Assembly (NCBI GenBank): GCA_001023535.1
Contig: CP011020.1
Span: forward strand, 5,714,509 to 5,778,508
Direction of reading: 5' to 3'
DNA from: Pseudomonas chlororaphis
Lineage (GTDB): Bacteria; Pseudomonadota; Gammaproteobacteria; Pseudomonadales; Pseudomonadaceae
DNA length: 64,000 nt
The position numbers and the translations under genes are program-made. Position 1 is the stretch's first letter, and every line of letters begins with the position of its first letter. Below, piece by piece: positions 33,834-42,328 of this stretch. The notes beneath the pieces were generated by a model, which was given only the letters and a program-made list of their open reading frames with translations, ran no database searches and had not been told where the DNA came from.

Positions 33834-35456
33834 ATGTCGGAACATGTTCAATCCCTGGAAGCCACGCGCAGCGCCGGCACCAGCCGGGAAACCCAGAAGG
33901 TCATCTTCGCCTCGTCCCTGGGGACGGTGTTCGAGTGGTACGACTTTTTCCTCTATGGCGCCCTGGCGGCGGTGATCAGCAAGCAGTTCTTCGCCGGGGT
34001 CAACGACACCACGGCGTTCATCTTCGCCCTGATGGCCTTCGCCGCCGGCTTCATCGTGCGCCCCTTCGGCGCGCTGGTGTTCGGCCGGCTGGGTGACATG
34101 ATCGGGCGTAAATACACGTTCCTGGCAACCATCGTGCTCATGGGCCTGGCGACCTTCTGCGTCGGCCTGCTGCCCACCTACGCCAGCATCGGCATCGCCG
34201 CGCCGATCATCCTGGTGGTGCTGCGCATGCTCCAGGGCCTGGCCCTGGGCGGCGAATATGGCGGGGCCGCGACCTATGTCGCCGAGCACGCGCCCATCGG
34301 CAAGCGCGGCTTCCACACCAGCTGGATCCAGTCCACGGCCACCCTCGGGTTGTTGCTCTCGCTGCTGGTGGTGCTGGGCTGCCGCTACTTCACGGGCGAC
34401 CAGTTCGAAGTCTGGGGCTGGCGCATTCCGTTTTTGCTGTCGATCCTGCTGCTGGGCATCTCCACCTGGATTCGCCTGAGCCTGCACGAGTCGCCAGCCT
34501 TCCTGAAAATGAAAGAGGAAGGCAAATGCTGCAAGGCGCCGATCCGCGAATCGTTCGGCCAGTGGGAAAACCTCAAGGTGGTGCTGATCGCGCTGTTCAG
34601 CATCAACGCCGGGCAAGCGGTGACTTTCTACGCCGCGCAATTCTACGTGCTGTTCTTCCTCACCCAGTTCCTGAAAATGGACCCGGCCCTGGCCAACAGC
34701 CTGCTGATCGTCAGCGTGGTCATCGGCGCGCCGTTCTTCATTTTCTTTGGCTGGCTCTCGGACAAGGTCGGGCGCAAACCGGTGCTGATGATCGGTCTGC
34801 TGCTGGCGACAGCGCTGTACTTCCCGATCTTCAAGACCCTGGCCCACTACGCCAACCCGGCCATCGACCAGGCGAGTCGCCAGGCGCCGATCAGCGTGAT
34901 CGCCGACCCGGCCACCTGCACCTTCCAGTTCGACCCGGTGGGCAAGGCGCGCTTCGACAGCCCCTGCGACAAGGTCAAGACCTTCCTGGTCAAGCAAGGC
35001 CTGCCCTACACCAGCGTCGCCGCGCCGGCCGGCAGCCCGGTGCAGGTCAACATCGGCGACGTGAAGATCGACGGTCACGACGAAGCCGCCCTGCGCGGCG
35101 CGGTGACCTTGGCCGGCTACCCGCAACAGGCTGACGCCCAGCAGATCAACCGGCCGATGATCGTCGCCCTGATCGTGGCGCTGATCATCATTTCAGCGAT
35201 GTGCTACGGCCCACTGGCGGCGTTGATGGTGGAACTGTTCCCGACCCGGATCCGCTACACCTCCATGTCCCTGCCCTACCACATCGGCAACGGCTGGTTC
35301 GGTGGCTTCCTGCCCACTGTCTCGTTCGCGCTGGTGGTCTATACCGGGGATATCTTCTACGGGCTGTGGTACCCGGTGGTAATCACTGGCGTGAGCCTGG
35401 TGGTGGGCATGATCTGCCTGCGGGAAACGCGGAATGTGGATCTCGACAAAAACTGA
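33834..35456 (+). CDS. MHS-family MFS transporter with a large extracytoplasmic insert
   Basis: A 540-aa, twelve-helix metabolite:H+ symporter. The MHS start FASSLGTVFEWYDFFLYG, loop 2-3 RPFGALVFGRLGDMIGRKYTF and GLALGGEYGGAATYVAEHAP are diagnostic. Residues about 339-440 (HYANPAIDQ ... QQINRP) form a roughly 100-residue hydrophilic segment between helices, with Cys at 362 and 378; ordinary MHS proteins of about 430-450 aa lack it. GAGGGA supports the ATG at 33834. Likely co-operates with the upstream GMC dehydrogenase; substrate unknown. Confidence 0.9.
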   Translation: MSEHVQSLEATRSAGTSRETQKVIFASSLGTVFEWYDFFLYGALAAVISKQFFAGVNDTTAFIFALMAFAAGFIVRPFGALVFGRLGDMIGRKYTFLATIVLMGLATFCVGLLPTYASIGIAAPIILVVLRMLQGLALGGEYGGAATYVAEHAPIGKRGFHTSWIQSTATLGLLLSLLVVLGCRYFTGDQFEVWGWRIPFLLSILLLGISTWIRLSLHESPAFLKMKEEGKCCKAPIRESFGQWENLKVVLIALFSINAGQAVTFYAAQFYVLFFLTQFLKMDPALANSLLIVSVVIGAPFFIFFGWLSDKVGRKPVLMIGLLLATALYFPIFKTLAHYANPAIDQASRQAPISVIADPATCTFQFDPVGKARFDSPCDKVKTFLVKQGLPYTSVAAPAGSPVQVNIGDVKIDGHDEAALRGAVTLAGYPQQADAQQINRPMIVALIVALIIISAMCYGPLAALMVELFPTRIRYTSMSLPYHIGNGWFGGFLPTVSFALVVYTGDIFYGLWYPVVITGVSLVVGMICLRETRNVDLDKN

Positions 35457-35472
35457 GGACCTGCGCTCATCC

Positions 35473-35596
35473 CGTGGCGAGGGAGCTTGCTCCCGCTGGG
35501 TTGCGCAGCAGCCCCAAACGGTTCAATCGATAAATGCTCACGCATTACACAAAGGGGCGCTTCGCGCCCCAACGGGGATAAATCCCCTCGCCACAG
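35473..35596. repeat. REP doublet with unequal halves
   Basis: Left half CGTGGCGAGGGAGCTTGCTC; right half GGGGATAAATCCCCTCGCCACAG, of the same kind as the copy near 60.9 kb. Confidence 0.75.
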
Positions 35597-35611
35597 ATCC
35601 ATCATTGCTTG

Positions 35612-36019
35612 TCAATGCACCGAATGATTCTTCACTGTGCTCTCCACCAGGTCCAACATCTGCCCCAGTGCCCAGGGCTTGGCGATGAACGAGGCATGGT
35701 GCTTGATCCCCGCGCTTTCCGGCGTCTCGAAGCCCGACATGATCAGCAGCGGTATCTGCGGCCAGCGCTCCCCGGTGAGGTTGGCCAGGTCCGCACCGTC
35801 CAGTGTCCCCGGCATGGTGATGTCGGTGAGCAACAGGTCGACATAGTCGGAGTTTTCTTCGAGAAACGTCAGCGCTTCGTCAGCGCTTTCCCGGGGCTCC
35901 ACGACGAACCCTTCTTCCTCAAGGATTTCACACAGGAACTCCAGGATCGTCGGGTCATCCTCAACGACGAGAATCAAACGTGTGGTCGTCTGCCCGTCGC
36001 CCTTCGGCATCGAATTCAT
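35612..36019 (-). CDS. Single-domain response regulator
   Basis: A 135-aa receiver domain with no output domain: ILVVEDDPTILEFL (acidic pair), acceptor Asp66 in LLLTDITMPGTLDGADLA, Ser/Thr in LLIMSGF and Lys in FIAKPW. Such CheY-like proteins signal by docking or take part in phosphorelays. AGGAG lies 11 bases upstream of the first ATG; an in-frame ATG three codons later is possible. No kinase is adjacent; the hybrid kinase at 9.5-11.6 kb has its own receiver. Confidence 0.9.
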   Translation of the reverse strand: MNSMPKGDGQTTTRLILVVEDDPTILEFLCEILEEEGFVVEPRESADEALTFLEENSDYVDLLLTDITMPGTLDGADLANLTGERWPQIPLLIMSGFETPESAGIKHHASFIAKPWALGQMLDLVESTVKNHSVH

Positions 36020-36167
36020 GATCAGTGACTCTCCTAGACTTCATAGCTTTCTTTGCGGTTGCACCCGCTCTGAAGGTTATGAGCGATGCCTCTTCGAGAA
36101 ATTCATTTTTGCCTGCCCAGATCCCGCCGAACGTCACGCCAGAGGCCCTGGGGCAACGCAACGCAAC

Positions 36168-36197
36168 GTTTTATCTGTATATCCATACAGATAAAAC
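36168..36197. promoter_or_regulatory. 30-bp palindrome containing a canonical LexA box upstream of topB
   Basis: Two perfect 12-bp arms (GTTTTATCTGTA and complement) around a 6-bp centre. Inside, CTGTATATCCATACAG at 36175-36190 fits the CTGT-N8-ACAG LexA (LexA1) consensus. It lies about 70 bp before the topB start. Confidence 0.75.
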
Positions 36198-36262
36198 TTG
36201 CCGCGACGCTCATCCATGACCATGCTTAGCACCCATCAGACCCGCCAGAGGAAACGGTCGCT

Positions 36263-38188
36263 ATGCAGTTGTACCTGTGTGAGAAGCCCTCCCAAGCCAA
36301 GGACATCGCGGCCGTGCTCGGTGCCAAGCGCCGTGGCGACGGTTGCTGGTTGGGCGCGGGCGTCACGGTCACCTGGTGCATCGGCCATCTGCTCGAAACC
36401 GCTGCGCCCGATGCCTACGACGCGCGCTACAAGCGCTGGGTACTGGCCGACCTGCCGATCGTGCCCGCGCAGTGGAAAATGACCGTCAAGCCGAAAACCG
36501 CCAGCCAGTACAAGGCGGTCAAGCGCTTGCTGGGGGAAGCCCGGGAACTGGTGATTGCCACCGACGCCGACCGCGAAGGCGAAATGATCGCCCGGGAGCT
36601 GGTGGAGCATTGCCGCTACCGCGGGCCGATCCGCCGCCTGTGGCTGTCGGCCCTGGACGAAGCGTCGATCCGCAAGGCCCTCGCCGCCCTGCGACCGGGG
36701 GCCGACACCTTCAACCTGTACCACTCGGCCCTCGGTCGTTCCCGCGCCGACTGGTTGATCGGCATGAACATGAGCCGCCTGTTCACGCTGCTGGGGCGCC
36801 AGTCCGGTTATCAGGGTGTGTTGCCGGTGGGCCGCGTGCAGACACCGACGCTGCGCCTGGTGGTGGACCGCGACCGCAGCATCGCCGACTTCGTGCCGGT
36901 CGCCTATTGGGCCATCGACGTGCAGCTCAGCCACCAAGGCATCGCCTTCACCGCCCAGTGGCGCGCCGACCCGCAGGCCTGCGACGACCAGGAACGTTGC
37001 CTGAACCCGAGCCTGGCCCGGGATGCCGCCCAGGCCATGGGCGACGCCACTACCGCCCGGACCCTGAAGGTGCGCACCGAGCGTCTGCGCGAAGCGCCAC
37101 CGCTGCCATTCGACCTCGGCACGTTGCAGGAAGTCTGTTCGAAGAAGCTCGGCCTGGGTGCCCAGGAAACCCTGGACATTGCCCAATCGCTTTACGAAAC
37201 CTACAAACTCATCACCTACCCGCGCAGCGACTGCGGTTTCCTGCCCCTGAGCCAACACAGCGAGGCGCCGGCCATCCTGGCCGCCCTCGCCCAGGCCGAC
37301 CCGAGCCTTGCGCCCTTGCGTGAACACCTGCAACCGCAGCGCAAATCCAGGGCCTGGAACGACGCCAAGGTCAGCGCCCACCACGGCATCATTCCCACCG
37401 CGGCGGCAAAAAACCTCGATAAACTCGCCAGCAAGCAGCGGGCCGTCTACACGCTGATTCGCGCACGTTACCTGGCGCAGTTCCTGCCCAACCACGAATA
37501 CGACCGGACCCAGGCCGACTTCGACTGTGCCGGCCAGGCCCTGCGTGCCGTGGGCAAGCAAATCATCGAGCCTGGCTGGAAGCGCGCCCTGCCCGAGGCC
37601 CTGGCGCCGACCAAGGGCCGCGAAGCGCCCGCGCCGCAAACGCTTCCCGCACTGGTCGAAGGGCTTGACTGCGCGGTGGACGAGGTCCGGCTCAAGGACC
37701 TGTGGACCCAGCCCCCGAAGCCATTCACCGAAGGCGACCTGATCAAGGCCATGAAGAACGTCGCCAAACTGGTGGAGGATCCGCTGCTCAAGCAAAAACT
37801 CAAGGACACCACCGGCATCGGCACCGAAGCGACCCGGGCGTCGATCATCCAGGGCCTGCTTGATCGCGGTTACCTGGTGAAGAACGGCAAGGCCCTGTCC
37901 GCCACCCCGGCGGCCTTCAGCCTGATCGATGCCGTGCCTCGGGCCATCGCCGATCCAGGCACCACCGCCATCTGGGAACAGGCCCTGGACATGGTGCAAA
38001 GCGGTGAGATGAGCCTGGAAGAATTCGTCACCCGCCAGGCCGCCTGGATGAGCAAGCACGTCGCCCGCTGCCAGGGCATGAACCTGACCATCAGCGGCCC
38101 CGCCAGCCCGGCCGGCCGTGGCGCCACCCCGTGGAAGAACAAACGCAAGCCGGCCAAGCGCAAGGCCGCCAAAGCCAAGGCGACCTGA
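36263..38188 (+). CDS. topB: DNA topoisomerase III
   Basis: A 641-aa type IA topoisomerase. TOPRIM opening LYLCEKPSQAKDIAAVLG (catalytic Glu7) and VIATDADREGEMIARELV; active-site Tyr319 in YKLITYPRSDC; KDTTGIGTEATRASIIQGLLDRGYL in the C-terminal part. The tail from about 610 is Lys/Arg/Pro-rich and basic. Decatenates replication and recombination intermediates, classically with RecQ. AGAGGA nine bases upstream supports the ATG. The LexA box in front suggests SOS control, which is not a general feature of topB. Confidence 0.94.
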   Translation: MQLYLCEKPSQAKDIAAVLGAKRRGDGCWLGAGVTVTWCIGHLLETAAPDAYDARYKRWVLADLPIVPAQWKMTVKPKTASQYKAVKRLLGEARELVIATDADREGEMIARELVEHCRYRGPIRRLWLSALDEASIRKALAALRPGADTFNLYHSALGRSRADWLIGMNMSRLFTLLGRQSGYQGVLPVGRVQTPTLRLVVDRDRSIADFVPVAYWAIDVQLSHQGIAFTAQWRADPQACDDQERCLNPSLARDAAQAMGDATTARTLKVRTERLREAPPLPFDLGTLQEVCSKKLGLGAQETLDIAQSLYETYKLITYPRSDCGFLPLSQHSEAPAILAALAQADPSLAPLREHLQPQRKSRAWNDAKVSAHHGIIPTAAAKNLDKLASKQRAVYTLIRARYLAQFLPNHEYDRTQADFDCAGQALRAVGKQIIEPGWKRALPEALAPTKGREAPAPQTLPALVEGLDCAVDEVRLKDLWTQPPKPFTEGDLIKAMKNVAKLVEDPLLKQKLKDTTGIGTEATRASIIQGLLDRGYLVKNGKALSATPAAFSLIDAVPRAIADPGTTAIWEQALDMVQSGEMSLEEFVTRQAAWMSKHVARCQGMNLTISGPASPAGRGATPWKNKRKPAKRKAAKAKAT

Positions 38189-38192
38189 CAGT

Positions 38193-38228
38193 ACCTGTGG
38201 CGAGGGGATTCATCCCCTCGCCACAGGT
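38193..38228. repeat. Perfect 16-bp REP-type hairpin after topB
   Basis: ACCTGTGGCGAGGGGA at 38193-38208 pairs exactly with 38213-38228 around TTCA. It probably also acts as mRNA 3' end or terminator. Confidence 0.75.
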
Positions 38229-38761
38229 AAGTCCAAAACCTGCCCTGCCCCAGTGCACTCCTCAAGATTTTTCATACCCAAACCATTTTGTCCGACAATA
38301 TGTAGTGACCAAAAATAATCACTACAAAACCGTTGACGCCTACGATTTGCCCTTGCATGATGCAGACGTCTCCCCGATCGGGAGTACAGGCAACCGTTGG
38401 AGCAAGCTCGTCTGACCGCCGAGCTGTTTTTTGGATAAGGGACTGCCCACAAGGCAGATTGAAGGTGCTGACCTGGCCTGACCGTCCGGTAACAAGGACG
38501 AGAAACGTCGGTGAAGATCCTCATGACGCACGTGGTCGACCCTGCAAGGTTGACACTGACTGAAGATTCTTCGCTGTTTCTCTTCGTTGTAGCGCATTTG
38601 CGTAGCAGCCCTTCGATAACACTACATAACCACTGCATGACCCCGTCGACGTCTGACGGACGAATGCTGACGACCTGGTTTCGGTACCAGGCAGGCACTT
38701 ACCGATAGCGAAGTTTTGCGAACTACCAGACAGATCAACCAAATGGTCAAGGGGCTTACAC
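38229..38761. other. 533-bp gene-free stretch with an operator-like inverted repeat
   Basis: No coding frame with a ribosome site was found. TGTAGTGA (38301-38308) and TCACTACA (38319-38326) form a perfect inverted repeat with a 10-bp spacer. It is followed by a possible plus-strand promoter: TTGACG near 38333, then CATGAT 17 bp later. If used, the gene at 38762 would have a leader of about 400 nt, long enough for a small RNA or structured leader. Confidence 0.35.
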
Positions 38762-39091
38762 ATGAATCTGAATGATCAACCAACTATTGATGAACTGGCT
38801 CGCATGTTCGCAGCACACAAAGACACCCTGGACAGCCATATCCTGTGGATCAGCAAGACAGGCCAGGTGCACATGGACTGCCTGTCGCCCTTCACCGAGG
38901 AAGGCGAGTTCGAGAGGAACAAGCAGGAGCTGTGTGCCCGGTTGAAGATGTACCGCCGTGGCCAGGGCTACGTTGGCAAGAAGGCTGCCGCCGACAAAGA
39001 CTTCATCGGTCGCGTGCTGCAGACGCTGACCCAGGCCTGGCAGTCGATGCACAACACCTCGCAGGTACAGGTCATCGATCGCCTCTGCTGA
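38762..39091 (+). CDS. Conserved hypothetical protein
   Basis: A 109-aa soluble, charged protein (MNLNDQPTIDELARMFAAHKDTLDSHILWISKTGQVHMDCL...). No signal peptide, membrane segment or recognised motif. AAGGGG eight bases upstream supports the ATG, and a strong shared terminator follows. Length and codon use look like normal backbone. Function not recognised. Confidence 0.8.
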   Translation: MNLNDQPTIDELARMFAAHKDTLDSHILWISKTGQVHMDCLSPFTEEGEFERNKQELCARLKMYRRGQGYVGKKAAADKDFIGRVLQTLTQAWQSMHNTSQVQVIDRLC

Positions 39092-39104
39092 TTGCGCCTG
39101 AATG

Positions 39105-39141
39105 AAAGGGCCCGTTCCGTCACCCGGAACGGGCCCTTTTT
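39105..39141. terminator. Bidirectional terminator between the hypothetical gene and glsB
   Basis: Perfect 14-bp stem AAAGGGCCCGTTCC / GGAACGGGCCCTTT with a 7-nt loop and T/A tails on both sides, between convergent genes. Confidence 0.9.
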
Positions 39142-39149
39142 CGTCGACC

Positions 39150-40058
39150 CTAGAACACCGACCAGCCGATCCGCTGGCTGAGCAATTCCAGCGCCGCCAT
39201 GCCCGCCAGGGAGTTGCCGGCGGTGTTGAGTTCAGGTGACCACACGCACACCGAAAACTGCCCCGGCACCACGGCGACGATCCCGCCTCCCACGCCGCTC
39301 TTGCCCGGCAGGCCCACGCGATAGGCAAAGTTGCCGGCCTCGTCGTAGAGCCCGCTGGTGGCCATGATCGAGTTGACCTGCTGGGTCTGCCGCGCGCTCA
39401 GGATCTGTTCGCCGCTGTGCTTGCAGAACCCGTCGTTGGCCAAAAAGCAAAAGGCCCGGGCCAGGTCGATGCAGTTCATGCGCAAGGCGCAGTGGCTGAA
39501 GTAACTGCGCAGCACCGCTTCCACGTCGTTGTGGAAGTTGCCGAAAGACTGCATCAGATAGGCCATCGCTGCGTTGCGTGCGCGGTGCTGGTATTCCGAA
39601 TCGGCGACCTTGCCATCCACCATCACCAGCGGGTTGCCCGACAGGCGCCGGACGAAATCGCGCATCGACAGCGCCGGAGCGGCGAAGCGCGACTGATTGA
39701 TGTCGCAGATCACCAGGGCGCCGGCGTTGATGAACGGGTTGCGCGGTCGGCCCCGTTCGAACTCCAGTTGCACCAGCGAATTGAAGGGCTGGCCGGACGG
39801 CTCATGGCCGAGCCGTTCCCAGATCGCCTCGCCAGAATGCTCGATGGCCTGCACCAGGCTGAAGACCTTGGAAATACTCTGCACCGAAAACGGCGTTTCG
39901 GCGTCGCCTGCGCAGTACATTTCGCCGTCATTGCTATACACGGCAATACCCAATTGATTGGGCGCCACGGTCCCCAGGGCCGGAATGTAGTCGGCAACCT
40001 TGCCCTGACCGATCAGGGGGCGAACCGCATCGAGGATCTCGTTCAACAGTGCTTGCAT
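39150..40058 (-). CDS. glsB: Glutaminase
   Basis: A 302-aa glutaminase A/B-family enzyme, the usual length. Ser-x-x-Lys catalytic pair at Ser61/Lys64 ([13 protein letters not shown]), then [24 protein letters not shown], and the C-terminal [18 protein letters not shown] segment. Hydrolyses glutamine to glutamate and ammonia. Start at 40058 by family N-terminus; ribosome site is weak. Stand-alone gene, divergent from a small hypothetical gene. Confidence 0.94.
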   Translation of the reverse strand: MQALLNEILDAVRPLIGQGKVADYIPALGTVAPNQLGIAVYSNDGEMYCAGDAETPFSVQSISKVFSLVQAIEHSGEAIWERLGHEPSGQPFNSLVQLEFERGRPRNPFINAGALVICDINQSRFAAPALSMRDFVRRLSGNPLVMVDGKVADSEYQHRARNAAMAYLMQSFGNFHNDVEAVLRSYFSHCALRMNCIDLARAFCFLANDGFCKHSGEQILSARQTQQVNSIMATSGLYDEAGNFAYRVGLPGKSGVGGGIVAVVPGQFSVCVWSPELNTAGNSLAGMAALELLSQRIGWSVF

Positions 40059-40199
40059 AAACGCGGGGTCCAGTCATTCCCCGTTCGAGTGCGGGGATAC
40101 AGACGCTAGACGCTGATCGACGGGACCGAAGCACATCGATGTGCGGGCCGCAAATCGAGCGGTCTATAGTTCAAAGGCTCAACCGAACGGAGGTGACCG

Positions 40200-40394
40200 A
40201 TGCGCCAGATCATGCACAAAGAACCCTGGTGGGCCTCGCCGCCCCAACCGGGGCAGGATGAAAGCGAGCTGGAATGGGGATGGCTGGTGATCTACAGCGA
40301 AGGCGAGCCGCGCTTCGAATTCGTCAAGGAGCGGCCCTCGGACGAAGAGATCCGCCATCGCAAGGGATGTCGCGTCACCCTCGACGTGCAATGA
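40200..40394 (+). CDS. Small hypothetical protein
   Basis: A 64-aa acidic, Trp-rich protein (EPWWASPPQPGQDESELEWGWLVIY). A strong GGAGGTGA ribosome site lies five bases before the ATG. No domain recognised. It converges with the lipoprotein gene, nine bases away. Confidence 0.7.
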   Translation: MRQIMHKEPWWASPPQPGQDESELEWGWLVIYSEGEPRFEFVKERPSDEEIRHRKGCRVTLDVQ

Positions 40395-40403
40395 GCCGCC
40401 CGC

Positions 40404-41423
40404 TCATGGCGTGAGCGGCGGCAGGACCACCGCCCGGTTGGCCAGGTCCGTTTCCACCAGATTGCCTTCGATTTCCTCGTCCAGGTAGTACACCGGCGCC
40501 ATCACCCCGCTGAGGGGATGCTTGAGCGACTTGAACCAGGCCTCGTCGAACGCCGCGCTCAGGCTCTTGCGGATCTGTGCTTCCATTCCCGGCCGCTCGC
40601 CTTCATGAATGATCGCGCGAATACCGGCCACGCCCACGGAAATCAGCGCCCCTGCCGCCTTCCCGGCCACGGCCGCCGCCGCGCTGGTCGCCCCTCGCGT
40701 GGCGAATTGTGCCTGGATTTTTTCACTGGTGCGTTGCGCCACCGTGGCAATGACGGCGTCCGACGGGCCCGAACCGGTGGCGGCGGCCTTGTTGACGTGA
40801 TCGATCAGCGCGGCATAGGCCGGCAAGGTGTTCAGCGGTTGGGCGTGGACCATCTCGTACAACGACGCATTGCGCGCCGCCGGCGGCCCCAGATTGATGG
40901 CGGGAATGCCATGCAGGCGCCGATTCATCAGCTCATTCGGGACTTGATTGCGCAGCGCGATCACCTGGACCTGCTGATTGAGCAGGCGCAGGTAGTAGTC
41001 GGTCGCGCTTGCCCTGATCGCCTCGGGATCGATGTCCACCGCCACCGGTGCCAGGACCCGCTCGCGATACTGCTCTTGCAGATAAAGCGCCAGGCGCCTG
41101 GCAGAGGCATCGTCCTCGCCTTGGGCACTGGCCGAGTACCAGCTGACCTTCACCGCCAGCCATTCCTGGGTCCAGTAGCTGCTGAACCAGGGGATGAACT
41201 CGGCCTCGGTGCGCTCGTACACCAGCACCCGCCAATGCTCCATCGAACCGCGGGCATAGAGGCCAGCCTGTTCGATGGCGCTTTTCGACGCGGCGATGAT
41301 CTGCCGGTCAACCTGCCGCCAGGTTTCCTGGGAAATAGCCACAGTAACGGCCTGTTGTCCGCGCTGCGGCGTGGCGCACCCCGCCAGAACGAGCAAAACG
41401 GCCACCATCAGCGAACGCCACAC
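40404..41423 (-). CDS. Uncharacterised lipoprotein
   Basis: A 339-aa protein with a lipoprotein signal (hydrophobic LMVAVLLVLAGC, lipid Cys near residue 16). The mature part is mostly helical, with an Ala/Gly-rich segment (TSAAAAVAGKAAGALISVGVAGI) that could insert into or associate with membranes. GTG at 41423 or an ATG five codons later could start it; neither has a good ribosome site. Function not recognised. Confidence 0.75.
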   Translation of the reverse strand: MWRSLMVAVLLVLAGCATPQRGQQAVTVAISQETWRQVDRQIIAASKSAIEQAGLYARGSMEHWRVLVYERTEAEFIPWFSSYWTQEWLAVKVSWYSASAQGEDDASARRLALYLQEQYRERVLAPVAVDIDPEAIRASATDYYLRLLNQQVQVIALRNQVPNELMNRRLHGIPAINLGPPAARNASLYEMVHAQPLNTLPAYAALIDHVNKAAATGSGPSDAVIATVAQRTSEKIQAQFATRGATSAAAAVAGKAAGALISVGVAGIRAIIHEGERPGMEAQIRKSLSAAFDEAWFKSLKHPLSGVMAPVYYLDEEIEGNLVETDLANRAVVLPPLTP

Positions 41424-41526
41424 AGTCGCGCCACCCCGGTTTCAGGTCACCCCACGAGATGAGTATAGGCCTCGCAGCCCAAGGCCATCTCTGCCAGCCT
41501 TCGAATCTGCGGGCACCGCCAACACC

Positions 41527-42318
41527 CTGTGGGAGCGGGCTTGCTCGCGAAAGCGGTCTGCCTGTACCGGTGATATAGAAAGTGCCGACGCCTTCGCGGG
41601 CAAGCCCGCTCCCACACGGGATCGTGAACACCCACAGTATCCAGCCGTCCCACCTAACCTGTGGGAGCGGGCTTGCTCGCGAAAGCGGTCTGCCTGTACC
41701 GGTGATATAGAAAGTGCCGACGCCTTCGCGGGCAAGCCCGCTCCCACACGGGATCGTGAACACCCACAGTATCCAGCCGTCCCACCTAACCTGTGGGAGC
41801 GGGCTTGCTCGCGAAAGCGATCTGCCTGTACCGGTGATGTAGAAAGTGCCGACGCCTTCGCGAGCAAGCTCGCTCCCACACGGGATCATGAACACCCACA
41901 GCATCCAGCCACCCCACCTAACCTGTGGGAGCGAGCTTGCTCGCGAAAGCGGTCTGCCTATAACGGTGACGCTGGAAGTGCCGACGCCTTCGCGGGCAAG
42001 CCCGCTCCCACACGGGATCGTGAACACCCACAGCATCTAGCCATCCCACCTAAGCTGTGGGAGCGAGCTTGCTCGCGAAAGCGGTCTGCCTGTAAAGGTG
42101 ATGCTGGAAGTGCCGACGCCTTCGCGGGCAAGCCCGCTCCCACACTGGATCGTGAACACCCACAGTATCCAGCCACCCCACCTAACCTGTGGGAGCGGGC
42201 TTGCTCGCGAAAGCGGTCTGCCTATAACGGTGATGTAGAAAGTGCCGACGCCTTCGCGAGCAAGCTCGCTCCCACACGGGATCGTGAACACCCACAGCAT
42301 CCAGCCATCCCCACCGTT
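41527..42318. repeat. Six tandem 132-bp REP-doublet units
   Basis: The 5' edge CTGTGGGAGCG recurs at 41527, 41659, 41791, 41923, 42055 and 42187, exactly 132 bp apart. Each unit holds a REP (GTGGGAGCGGGCTTGCTCGC), a variable 40-bp spacer, an inverted REP and a 37-bp tail (CGGGATCGTGAACACCCACA...). Units 1 and 2 appear identical; later units differ by a few substitutions, often compensatory pairs in the two REP arms. No REP-associated transposase is in the window. Confidence 0.95.
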
Positions 42319-42328
42319 CGGCAGGCCG

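Noticed and set aside
36025..36219. Plus-strand frame of 64 codons between the response regulator and topB
   Set aside because: No ribosome site, and it spans the LexA palindrome, which is better explained as regulatory DNA.
36236..38059. Minus-strand frame of about 600 codons opposite topB
   Set aside because: topB is certain on the plus strand; the antisense frame lacks a start site and any motif.
38118..38415. Short plus-strand frames after topB
   Set aside because: They read through the 16-bp hairpin and have no ribosome site or domain.
41527..42318. CRISPR array
   Set aside because: Units are 132 bp with conserved spacers and internal inverted REPs; there are no short direct repeats with unique spacers and no cas genes.
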